From Brevibacterium senegalense (lineage in GTDB: Bacteria; Actinomycetota; Actinomycetes; Actinomycetales; Brevibacteriaceae), in NCBI RefSeq assembly GCF_000285835.1, contig NZ_HE978602.1, positions 66,499-130,498 of the forward strand: DNA of 64,000 nt. Reading direction: 5' to 3'. Under the pieces are notes generated by a model. The model ran no database searches. It was not told the DNA's origin and worked only from the letters and a program-made list of their open reading frames with translations. Shown here in pieces: positions 24,624-31,950 of this stretch. Each line of letters begins with the position of its first letter. Within the stretch, counting starts at the first letter, position 1. The translations under genes were made by a program, and so were the position numbers.

Positions 24624-26492
24624 TCAGGCCTCCTGGCGGGTGGTGGTGCCGGCGGCCTCGGCGGCGGTGGTGCGAGCCGAGCGGGTGGAGCCGGTCGAGC
24701 GGGTCTCACCGGCGGCCTCGGCGCGGGTGTCCCCGTCGGCCAGCCAGACGTCGTAGAAGCGGGGGCGGCCCACGGGCTCCGTCGCGAAGCCCTGGACGGT
24801 GCGGCGGAAGCCGAACACCTGCGGCTCCTCGAAGAGCGGGATCACCTGCGCCTGGTCGATGAAGTGCTCCTGCAGATCCGCGACGGCGGCCTCGCGGTCC
24901 TCCGCGCGGGCGGAGCCGGTGACGCGGGCGAGGATCTCCTCGACCTCCTCGTCGCCCCACTCGCCGGTCTCCGCGTCCTCATTCAGGAACGCGTTGCGGT
25001 TGTTCACCGACCACTGGCTGGCGACGACGTCGTAGTCCGCGCGCGCCACCATCGAGTGGTAGATCTGCACGCGGTCCAGGTTCGCGGAGTCGATCGTCTG
25101 CTGCGCCTGGTCGCCCTCGTTGATGAGCAGCTGGACGCCCACGCGGCGGAGGTCCTCCTGCACGAGGCTCTGGACCTCGCGTGACCGGGGCTGGGGGAGC
25201 GCAATGTTCACGCGCACGCTCAGGCGGGTGCCGTCCTTGACGCGGTAGCCGCCGTCCGCGGGGCGGGCCCAGCCGGCCTCGTCCAACAGGCGGTTCGCCT
25301 CCTGGGGATCGAACGCCCACGCGCCGGGCGCTTCGACGTAGCCGGCGGCGCCGCGGGCCAGGATGCCGGTGGCGACGGGGTAGTTGTCCGTGAAGAGCTT
25401 GCTGACGATGCGCTCGCGGTCGATCGCGGCGGTGAGTGCGCGGCGCACCTGGACGTCCTCGAGGATCGGGTCGCGCTGGCGCAGTGTCATGCAGTTGTTG
25501 ATGCCGTTCGTGGGCTGTGCGAACAGCTGGATGCCCTTCTCCACGACGCGGGCCTCGTCCGGGGCCTGCACGTCGCGCACGCCATCGGCCTGGCCGGAGA
25601 CCAGGGCGCCGATCCGCACGGAGTACTCCGCGTTCACCAGGTAGTCCAGCCCGTCCAGGTGGGCGCGACCCTGGTGCTCGAAGTGGGGCGGCGCCCAGTC
25701 GTAGTCCTCACGGGCGCGGATCGACAGGCGGGTGCCCACCTCCTCGTCTGCGATGTAGAAGGGGCCCGAGGTCGCGATGCCGGTCGACCGTCCGGGGCCG
25801 AAGCCCTCCGAGTCGAGGTCGAGCGTCGCGTTCGACAGGAGGCCCGCGTTCATCGTCGAGGTCGCCTGCGGGAAGCCCGGCGCGGGCGCATCGAAGCGGA
25901 AGCGGACGGTGCGGTCGTCCAGGACCTCGCTGCCGGCGTAGTTGGTGATCTGCTCGGAGATCGGCAGGCCGCGGGCGTTGTCGCCCAGGCCGAAGAGGTC
26001 GAAGTTCTTCGCGACGTTCGCCGCATCCAGCGCGGAGCCGTCCGAATACGTGACGCCCGTGCGGATCCGGAAGGTGAACTCCGTGGCATCCGCGTTGACC
26101 TCCGGCAGTTCCTCCGCGATCCACGGGTGCAGCTCGAGGGTCTCCTCGTCCTGGTACAGCAGCCGGTCGGTGATGTTGTTGACGATGCCGCCGTTGGGGT
26201 AGAAGCCGGCCTGCGGAGGGAAGAGCGTCGTCCACGTCTGCGGTTCGAAGTACCGCAGCACGCCGCCGCGCACGGGCTCATCGCCCGCGGGCAGCGGTGT
26301 CGTGTCCGTGGGCGTGCACCCCACCAGCGTGAGGAGGGCGCCCAGGCCCAGACCGCCGCCCAGCACGGCGCGCCGGGGCACGGCGCGTGCGGGGAGGGTG
26401 CGCGGGGGCAGGGTGCGACCCAGGGCAGGGGAGGAGGGGGTCAGCGAAGAAGGCACGGATTCTCTCGTCTGCAGTGCGGAGTGCGATGTCAC
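24624..26492 (-). CDS. Peptide-type ABC transporter substrate-binding lipoprotein
   Basis: The 622-residue protein has a twin-arginine-like lipoprotein signal (VPRRAVLGGGLGLGALLTLV, lipobox LVGC at about residue 59), then the family 5 solute-binding fold: GVLRYFEPQTWTTLFPPQAG, FTFRIRTGVTYSDGSALDAA, ALTAAIDRERIVSKLF and a C-terminal QVIPLFEEPQVFGFRRTVQG. It would capture peptides or metal-chelates outside the membrane and feed the DppBC-like permeases. Start is a GTG at 26492. It is the first gene of the four-gene operon, about 118 nt downstream of a Cys-ending leader peptide, so its transcription is probably controlled by attenuation. Confidence 0.88.
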   Translation of the reverse strand: MTSHSALQTRESVPSSLTPSSPALGRTLPPRTLPARAVPRRAVLGGGLGLGALLTLVGCTPTDTTPLPAGDEPVRGGVLRYFEPQTWTTLFPPQAGFYPNGGIVNNITDRLLYQDEETLELHPWIAEELPEVNADATEFTFRIRTGVTYSDGSALDAANVAKNFDLFGLGDNARGLPISEQITNYAGSEVLDDRTVRFRFDAPAPGFPQATSTMNAGLLSNATLDLDSEGFGPGRSTGIATSGPFYIADEEVGTRLSIRAREDYDWAPPHFEHQGRAHLDGLDYLVNAEYSVRIGALVSGQADGVRDVQAPDEARVVEKGIQLFAQPTNGINNCMTLRQRDPILEDVQVRRALTAAIDRERIVSKLFTDNYPVATGILARGAAGYVEAPGAWAFDPQEANRLLDEAGWARPADGGYRVKDGTRLSVRVNIALPQPRSREVQSLVQEDLRRVGVQLLINEGDQAQQTIDSANLDRVQIYHSMVARADYDVVASQWSVNNRNAFLNEDAETGEWGDEEVEEILARVTGSARAEDREAAVADLQEHFIDQAQVIPLFEEPQVFGFRRTVQGFATEPVGRPRFYDVWLADGDTRAEAAGETRSTGSTRSARTTAAEAAGTTTRQEA

Positions 26493-26567
26493 GCGTGCGT
26501 CGCGGTGGGACGCGCGTCGCGGTGGGGTGCGCGGGGCGGGACTGTGTGCGGTCCCAGGGCGCGGGGA

Positions 26568-26582
26568 TGCCGGAAACCGGCA
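26568..26582. promoter_or_regulatory. Small hairpin between leader peptide and transporter operon
   Basis: TGCCGG-AAA-CCGGCA is a perfect 6-bp stem with a 3-nt loop, 29 nt downstream (on the minus strand) of the leader stop. It could be part of an attenuator. No U-tract follows, so a folding alternative linked to leader translation is only a suggestion. Confidence 0.4.
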
Positions 26583-26610
26583 GATGAGCCGGGGGCTCGG
26601 AGAGATCAGC

Positions 26611-26688
26611 TCAACACGTGGCTGTCGTGACGACCATGTGGTCGATGTGCCGGCGGCGCCAGCACAGCAGGGACTCGGGTCGTGTCAT
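26611..26688 (-). CDS. RRHID-type leader peptide, probable cysteine-responsive attenuator
   Basis: A 25-codon frame on the minus strand reads MTRPESLLCWRRRHIDHMVV then TTATC and stop. Short actinobacterial leader peptides with the pattern RRHIDL-R-xx-C in front of sulfur-related genes are known as cis-acting attenuation peptides; this one has RRHID, an internal Cys and a Cys as the last sense codon. It lies 118 nt upstream of the binding-protein gene on the same strand, with no other gene between. Ribosome stalling at the terminal Cys codon when Cys-tRNA is scarce would be the expected control. HID is followed by HMVV rather than LLRV, so it is a variant. Confidence 0.75.
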   Translation of the reverse strand: MTRPESLLCWRRRHIDHMVVTTATC

Positions 26689-26855
26689 CACGCAGACGAT
26701 CACACCACCGATTGCTTGCCGTGTCAACTGAAGTGTGGTCGGCGGCAGCAGTGGCCCGTGACTGTGGCGCGCGTTACAGTCGAGGCAGGCGGCGGGCAGT
26801 GCCCATGTCACGGGTACGGTCCGGGACGCCAGCACCCTCGATGAAGGAGGTCAGC

Positions 26856-27266
26856 ATGACTGACGAATCACGCACGCGCGACACGGAGCCCCGCGGAGAC
26901 GGTGCGCCCGGCGACTCCAGCGGAGTCGATGCGATCGACACCGTGAATGAGGGCGCTCGGAAGGTGCTGGGTGACGCCCAGGTGAGCTACGGCGAAACGC
27001 AGACCTACAACGAGCCCGACGAAGCGGCGCTCCAGACGGAGGCCGCCCTCCACGGCGACCGGATCACGCGGAACCCGGACGGGACCCACGAGGTCACCTC
27101 CCTGGCACCCGGACCCGCGGATGACCCGGCCGGCGGCTGGGCGGACCTGCCCGCGGGTCGCAAGGGCGACGGGGCACTGACGGAGACCGTCGAGGAGACG
27201 GAGGCGCGTCAGGCGGAGGCGCGTCAGGCCGAGCAGCGGGACGCGGACGCGCAGACACGGGACTGA
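26856..27266 (+). CDS. Small acidic hypothetical protein
   Basis: The 136-residue product starts MTDESRTRDTEPRGDG at ATG 26856, preceded by AAGGAGG at good spacing. It is hydrophilic, rich in Asp, Glu, Ala and Thr, with no membrane segment or signal. The core (VDAIDTVNEGARKVLGDAQV, RITRNPDGTHEVTSLAPG) looks folded and the C-terminus is a charged helix (ETEARQAEARQAEQ). I do not recognise the family. It is a single gene between the transporter promoter and the amidase gene. Confidence 0.65.
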   Translation: MTDESRTRDTEPRGDGAPGDSSGVDAIDTVNEGARKVLGDAQVSYGETQTYNEPDEAALQTEAALHGDRITRNPDGTHEVTSLAPGPADDPAGGWADLPAGRKGDGALTETVEETEARQAEARQAEQRDADAQTRD

Positions 27267-27309
27267 CGACCGCGTCCGGTCCTGACGACCGCGTCCGGTC
27301 CTGACGACT
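27263..27309. repeat. 19-bp tandem direct repeat
   Basis: CTGACGACCGCGTCCGGTC occurs at 27263-27281 and again at 27282-27300 with no gap, and CTGACGACT begins a third unit at 27301. It spans the stop codon of the small acidic protein gene and abuts a terminator hairpin. Confidence 0.8.
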
Positions 27310-27342
27310 CGCCCGCGGGGGCCGCACGTACCCCCGCGGGCG
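27310..27342 (+). terminator. Hairpin terminator after the small acidic protein gene
   Basis: CGCCCGCGGGGG (27310-27321) and CCCCCGCGGGCG (27331-27342) form a perfect 12-bp stem with a 9-nt loop, 43 nt after the stop codon. No U-tract follows, as is common in high-GC actinobacteria. Confidence 0.75.
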
Positions 27343-27534
27343 GATTCGGTCCGGCCCCGGCCACCGCCGGGTCACGACTGGGGCGCACCGCGCGTCGCAC
27401 CCGGATCCGTTCACGCGGATGTGCCAGCATGTCCGTTGACAATCACATACGCACCCCTGTGAGTCGACGCGCGCATCGCCGGACCTGACCGACGGATCGC
27501 GCGCCACTTCCCCCACGAACAGAGGTTCTTCCCC

Positions 27535-29379
27535 ATGCATGCGCGACCCCTCGCGGCGCTGGTCGGTTCGACGACCGCGCTGCTCACTGTCCTGACCGTC
27601 GCCCCGGGCACCGCCCTGGGCGCGCCGGAGACCTCGGACGCCCCCGAGACCACCGAGTCCCAGCTCCAGGGCATCGACGAGTCCGGACTGCAGCTGCCCG
27701 GCGCTCGTGGCTCCTCGACGTCGACGACGGCGACGACGGACTCCCTCACGACCAACGTGCCTTCCCTCTTGCGTGCGCCCGCTGCGCAGGCGCAGCTGTC
27801 GACGGGCTTCACGCAGTCTGTCGCCCAGCAGGTGGGCGGCACGACCGGCGGTGACGCATCCGGTGGCCTGCCCACCGGCGGCGCGCAGGCGGCGAACCTG
27901 GGCACGGGACCGGGCGCGGCCTCGGGCGCGGAAGGTTCCGGCGTCACCGGACCCGGCGGGACGGGCGAGGACTCGCCGTCGACCGCGGAGGCCGAGGTCG
28001 ACGTGCCCCCGCCGTCCGGGTCTGTCTCCCAGACCACGGAGGACGGCATCACGATCGCCGCCCTCTCCGACGAGATGGCGCTGCCGGAGGACGCCCCGGG
28101 GGTCGTGGGCCTCGTCTACGACGCGCACTCGGACGTGCAGTTCGAGGTGCGGACGAAGGTCGACGGCGAGTGGACGGCCTGGGACCGGCTCGACGCGGAG
28201 GAGGTCGACGGCGGCACGCCCGGCACCGACCCCTACTACGTCACCGGTGCGCAGGGCCTGCAGGTGCGGATCCTGGGCGACGACTGGGATCCCGCGGGCA
28301 CGCGGGTGCTGCTGGTCGATCCCAAAACCCTCGATTCCGACGCCGAGGCCGTGCGCGACAACCAGCCCGTCGTCCCCGAGCAGGGGGAGACGGACGAGGA
28401 CGCGGGCACCGACGACGGTGCCGGGACCCCGGAGACAGGGGCCGAGGACGGCGCAGATGAGGGTCCCTCCACGGACGGACCTGTGGACGGGCTGACGGTG
28501 CAGAACGCGTCGTTCCCCGTTTCGGGTGGGACGAGCAGTGTCACCGCAGGGGCGGACGGTGAGTCCTCGGGCGCCAGCGGTGCCGGCGGCTGGGAAGCGA
28601 CGACGACCTCGGCGAAGGTCAAGAAAGTCGAGAAGCCGAACGTGCGCACCCGCAAGGACTGGGGCGCCAGCAAGAAGCTGGGGACGACGGACCACGATGT
28701 GGCCGGTGAGACGACGGCTGCGATCGTCCACCACTCGGCGGGTGCGAACGACTACGACGCAGAAGACGTGCCCGCGATCCTGCGCGGCATCCACACCTTC
28801 CACGTGGAGGGCCGCGGCTGGGACGACGTGGGCTACAACATGTTCGCGGACAAGTACGGACGACTGTGGGAGGGCCGCGCGGGCAGCCTCAGCAAGGCGG
28901 TCGTCGGTGCGCACGCGGTGGGGTACAACACCGGGACGTTCGGCATCTCCGTCCTGGGGACGTACGAGAAGAAGGCGCCGCCCACGAGGACGCGCGACGC
29001 GGTCGCCGGCGCGATCGCGTGGAAGCTGTCGCAGAGCGGTACGTCCGCGGATGCGAAGACGACGATCGCCGGTGACCGCATCCGCACCGTCAGCGGCCAC
29101 CGCGACGTGGGGCAGACGAGCTGCCCGGGCGACGCGTTCTACTCGAAGCTGGGGGAGATCCGATCGACTGCGGTGGAGATCCAGCAGGGCGACCGCGACG
29201 TGAACCCGCCGAAAGAGAAGAAGGAGTCGGACAAAGAGGACTCCGGGAAGAAGGACGCGAAGGACTCCGGCGGGTCGAAGGACTCCGGCGGCAAGGACTC
29301 GAAGAAGTCTGAGAAGAAGGAGTCCGGCGGGATGACCGGCGGGGCCTCGGACATGACGCCGGGGGTCGCCCAGGACTGA
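27535..29379 (+). CDS. Secreted N-acetylmuramoyl-L-alanine amidase (PGRP family)
   Basis: The 614-residue protein has a signal peptide (LAALVGSTTALLTVLTVAPG, cleavage near TALGAP), a long N-terminal region with low-complexity linkers, and a PGRP/Amidase_2 domain at about residues 365-545. The zinc ligands are seen as His in AAIVHHSAG, His in VSGHRDVG and Cys in QTSCPGD; the family motif WGAS and VGAHAVGYNTGTFGISVLG are also present. It would cut the amide bond between MurNAc and the stem peptide. After the catalytic domain comes a 70-residue Lys/Asp/Ser/Gly tail (KKESDKEDSGKKDAKDSGGS), probably for wall association. Similar proteins are Rv3717/MPT-like or Streptomyces amidases with long N-terminal extensions. 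Confidence 0.88.
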   Translation: MHARPLAALVGSTTALLTVLTVAPGTALGAPETSDAPETTESQLQGIDESGLQLPGARGSSTSTTATTDSLTTNVPSLLRAPAAQAQLSTGFTQSVAQQVGGTTGGDASGGLPTGGAQAANLGTGPGAASGAEGSGVTGPGGTGEDSPSTAEAEVDVPPPSGSVSQTTEDGITIAALSDEMALPEDAPGVVGLVYDAHSDVQFEVRTKVDGEWTAWDRLDAEEVDGGTPGTDPYYVTGAQGLQVRILGDDWDPAGTRVLLVDPKTLDSDAEAVRDNQPVVPEQGETDEDAGTDDGAGTPETGAEDGADEGPSTDGPVDGLTVQNASFPVSGGTSSVTAGADGESSGASGAGGWEATTTSAKVKKVEKPNVRTRKDWGASKKLGTTDHDVAGETTAAIVHHSAGANDYDAEDVPAILRGIHTFHVEGRGWDDVGYNMFADKYGRLWEGRAGSLSKAVVGAHAVGYNTGTFGISVLGTYEKKAPPTRTRDAVAGAIAWKLSQSGTSADAKTTIAGDRIRTVSGHRDVGQTSCPGDAFYSKLGEIRSTAVEIQQGDRDVNPPKEKKESDKEDSGKKDAKDSGGSKDSGGKDSKKSEKKESGGMTGGASDMTPGVAQD

Positions 29380-29409
29380 GCGGACGCGGGGGTTCTGTAG
29401 GGTCGGATC

Positions 29410-30072
29410 ATGGCGATCACGACTGCTCTGGACCATCTCGTCTACGTCGTTCCGGACCTGGAAGCCGGGGTGAAGCGCTTCGCGGAGGCGACCGGCGTCA
29501 CGCCCGTCTACGGCGGTGCGCACGTGGGGAAGGGGACGGCGAACTTCCTGGTGGGACTGCGTCCTGCCGGATGGGGGTCGGACCCCGCCCCGCTGACCTA
29601 CCTGGAGATCCTGGGGCCCGATCCGCAGCAGGTGGTCGCACCCGGCACCCCGCTACCGCTGGAGGTCGACCGCGTCGACTCCGCGCGCCTGCAGACGTGG
29701 GCGATCCACCCGGACGGGTTCGACGGGGTGCTGGACGCCGCGGCGACCCGCGGTGTGGACGTGGGCGAGGCGCGCGACATGTCGCGGCGCACCCCGGAGG
29801 GCGAACTGCTGGAGTGGCGGCTCACGATGCGGGATCGACTGCCGTTCGAGGGACTCCAGCCCTTCCTCATCGACTGGGGCACCTCGACGCATCCGGCGAC
29901 GCGCACGCTGCCGGTCCTGGGACTCCAGTCGCTCACCCTCACGCACCCGGACGCGGACGGTCTGCGGGCGGCGCTCGATGTGCTGGGTGCCGGCGGGACG
30001 GACGTGGAGCAGGGCGCCGAGCGCCAGGTGCACGCGGTGCTGGAGACCCCTCACGGTGCCGTCGAGATCTGA
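29410..30072 (+). CDS. Glyoxalase-like (VOC superfamily) protein
   Basis: The 220-residue protein starts LDHLVYVVPDLEAGVKRFAE, and TYLEILGPDPQQ and FLIDWGTSTHPA are typical of the glyoxalase_3-like VOC subfamily. TAGGGT lies 6 nt before the ATG, which suggests a leaderless mRNA. A close paralogue follows after 12 nt, so the pair arose by tandem duplication. Substrate is not known; these proteins often bind a divalent metal and act on small carbonyl or aromatic compounds. Confidence 0.8.
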   Translation: MAITTALDHLVYVVPDLEAGVKRFAEATGVTPVYGGAHVGKGTANFLVGLRPAGWGSDPAPLTYLEILGPDPQQVVAPGTPLPLEVDRVDSARLQTWAIHPDGFDGVLDAAATRGVDVGEARDMSRRTPEGELLEWRLTMRDRLPFEGLQPFLIDWGTSTHPATRTLPVLGLQSLTLTHPDADGLRAALDVLGAGGTDVEQGAERQVHAVLETPHGAVEI

Positions 30073-30084
30073 AAGGCGGACACG

Positions 30085-30909
30085 ATGACGGATGTGAACG
30101 CCGAGGGTGGGGTGTCGGACAGCGGGGCCGTGCGCCCGGACGGTGCGTTGGCGACTGCTCCCGGAGTGGTCCGGACGTTCGACCACCTGGTCGTCGCGGT
30201 GCCGGACCTGGGCGCGGGTGTGCGGGAGTTCGAGGAGCTCACCGGTGTGCGGACGACGCCCGGTGGCAGCCACCCCGGCCGCGGAACGGCGAACCACATC
30301 GTGCCGCTGGTGCCGCGCGGATGGAGCGGTTCGCCCCTCACGTACCTGGAGATCCTGGGCCCGGACCCGCAGCAGGACCCGGACCTGGCTGCCCAGTCGC
30401 TGCCGGGGGTGACGCGGATGCTCGCTCAGCGCTGGGCCGCCCATCCGGATGATCTGGACGCGACGGTCGCCGCGGCAGAGCGGGCGGGGGTGGACTTCGG
30501 GCAGGTCTTCGACATGAGCCGGAACACCCCGGACGGGGGACTGCTCGAGTGGCGACTCACGCGCCGAACGCCGCTCGCGCACGGGGGCGCGCAACCGTTC
30601 CTCATCGACTGGGGCACCTCGCAGCACCCGGCGGACACGCTGCGGGAGGTGCCGCCCACGCCGCGGGATGCGGCAGGTGAGGCGGCACGGGAGCCGGCCG
30701 CGGCCTCGGCGGAAGCGACGGGCGGCTCCTCACTTGAGCCGGGCCCTGTCCTCGTGCTGGAGCGGCTCGAGTTCTTCGGCCCGGACCCGGAGGTCCTCCG
30801 TGAGGCGATCCGTGTACTGACGGGCGAGACCGTCGACGTCGCGCAGGCGCCGGAGCCCGGGGTCCGCGCTGTCATCAGCGGCCCGGCAGGGGAGTGCGTC
30901 ATCGACTGA
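30085..30909 (+). CDS. Glyoxalase-like (VOC superfamily) protein, tandem paralogue
   Basis: The 274-residue protein repeats the landmarks of the previous gene: FDHLVVAVPDLGAGVREFEE, LTYLEILGPDPQQ, EWRLTRRTPL and FLIDWGTSQHPADT. It differs by a longer N-terminus and a 30-residue Ala/Glu-rich insert in the C-terminal half. It starts at ATG 30085, 12 nt after the stop of its paralogue, in the same transcription unit. Both keep the DMSR-TP-G-LLEWRL stretch, so both are probably active. Confidence 0.8.
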   Translation: MTDVNAEGGVSDSGAVRPDGALATAPGVVRTFDHLVVAVPDLGAGVREFEELTGVRTTPGGSHPGRGTANHIVPLVPRGWSGSPLTYLEILGPDPQQDPDLAAQSLPGVTRMLAQRWAAHPDDLDATVAAAERAGVDFGQVFDMSRNTPDGGLLEWRLTRRTPLAHGGAQPFLIDWGTSQHPADTLREVPPTPRDAAGEAAREPAAASAEATGGSSLEPGPVLVLERLEFFGPDPEVLREAIRVLTGETVDVAQAPEPGVRAVISGPAGECVID

Positions 30910-30980
30910 CGCGCGCCCGCGTCCGTGCGGGATCACCCGGACCCGGAGGCTCCCGCAGGGTCCGGCTGAACCTGAAACGA

Positions 30981-31024
30981 CCGACCCCTCCCCACTGCGT
31001 TCCGTGGCAGTCGGGAGGGGCCGG
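30981..31024. terminator. Hairpin between convergent genes
   Basis: CCGACCCCTCCCCACTGC (30981-30998) pairs with GCAGTCGGGAGGGGCCGG (31007-31024) with two mismatches around an 8-nt loop. It serves the VOC genes (+) and the CHAP gene (-). Confidence 0.8.
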
Positions 31025-31073
31025 TGCGAACCGGGAGCGTCAGGGCGTGCCCGCCGACTCAGAAGTCGGGGAC

Positions 31074-31706
31074 TCACTTCATGCTGAGCCAGCCCATGAC
31101 CCCCGAGTAGTCGTAGGTCGAGACGTTGGCGGCGCCGGGGTTCTGCTCCAGGACGGTGACGTTGTTCCAGTCCGCCTCGAGGACCACGGCCGTGTGGCCG
31201 TATCCGCCGCCCCAGCTGCGATCCCAGACCAGCACATCGCCCGCCTTCGGCACGGAATCCGGGTCGGTCGTGGAGTTGACGTGCTTCTCCCAGTACTGGG
31301 CGTTGCCGTTCGTGTCGTAGTTCTCGAAGATGCCCGCGGCCGCACCGTCGCCGGTGGCCAGCGCGGGCAGCCCGTTGTCGATCGCGTACTGGGCCACAAG
31401 GTCCCAGCACTGGGCGCCGTAGTACCCGTCGACGTCGATGTACGAGCCCTCCCACTTGTCGCGGAAGGCCTGCGCGGCATCGGCACTGGAGGCGACCTGG
31501 GCGACTTCCTCCGCGGGGTCGGCGGACTCTGTGGCGGCCGAGTGCTCGGCCTGGTGCGGCGTGGCGGAGGCGGAGGCCGCGCCGGGGGCGGCGACCAGCC
31601 CTCCGGACACGGCGAGCGCGCCAGCGGCGAGGAGTGTCCACGCCTTCGCGGTGGTCTTCGACGTCGTGATGGTCTGTGTCGTCTTCGTCCGTGCGGTGGA
31701 ATTCAT
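31074..31706 (-). CDS. Secreted CHAP-domain peptidoglycan hydrolase
   Basis: The 210-residue protein has a signal peptide (AWTLLAAGALAVSGGLVAAP, cleavage after ASASA) and a CHAP domain from about residue 85: catalytic Cys in GYYGAQCWDLVAQYA, His in GGGYGHTAVVLEA and the polar third residue in VLEQNPGA. CHAP amidase/peptidases cut peptidoglycan cross-links or stem peptides. A short Ala/Glu-rich linker joins signal and domain. It is a single gene and could help cell separation or turnover along with the PGRP amidase 2 kb away. Confidence 0.88.
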   Translation of the reverse strand: MNSTARTKTTQTITTSKTTAKAWTLLAAGALAVSGGLVAAPGAASASATPHQAEHSAATESADPAEEVAQVASSADAAQAFRDKWEGSYIDVDGYYGAQCWDLVAQYAIDNGLPALATGDGAAAGIFENYDTNGNAQYWEKHVNSTTDPDSVPKAGDVLVWDRSWGGGYGHTAVVLEADWNNVTVLEQNPGAANVSTYDYSGVMGWLSMK

Positions 31707-31819
31707 GCTGTCATCCTCTGCTCGTCTGTGTCGGTCGGTTCGAGCGTAGGCAGAGGTGATTCGGGGCGATCAACAGTGGTGAGGTGAATCTCAGACGGAT
31801 CGAACCTGCTGGTCAGGGG

Positions 31820-31834
31820 ACTCTGAGTCAGAGT
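31820..31834. promoter_or_regulatory. 15-bp palindrome upstream of the gamma-glutamyltransferase gene
   Basis: ACTCTGA-G-TCAGAGT is a perfect 7-bp dyad located about 115 nt before the GGT start, with a TACGGT -10-like box at about 31897. It may bind a dimeric regulator; no cognate regulator gene is next to it. Confidence 0.4.
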
Positions 31835-31950
31835 TCACCCGCGGGCCGTGGACGACGGCGCAGTCGTATGCCCACGGGCTCGTCGAGTCCTCTACGGTGG
31901 GGTGCAGGACTCCACTCCCTTCACCGACGATGCCAGGAGGGCACGACGCG

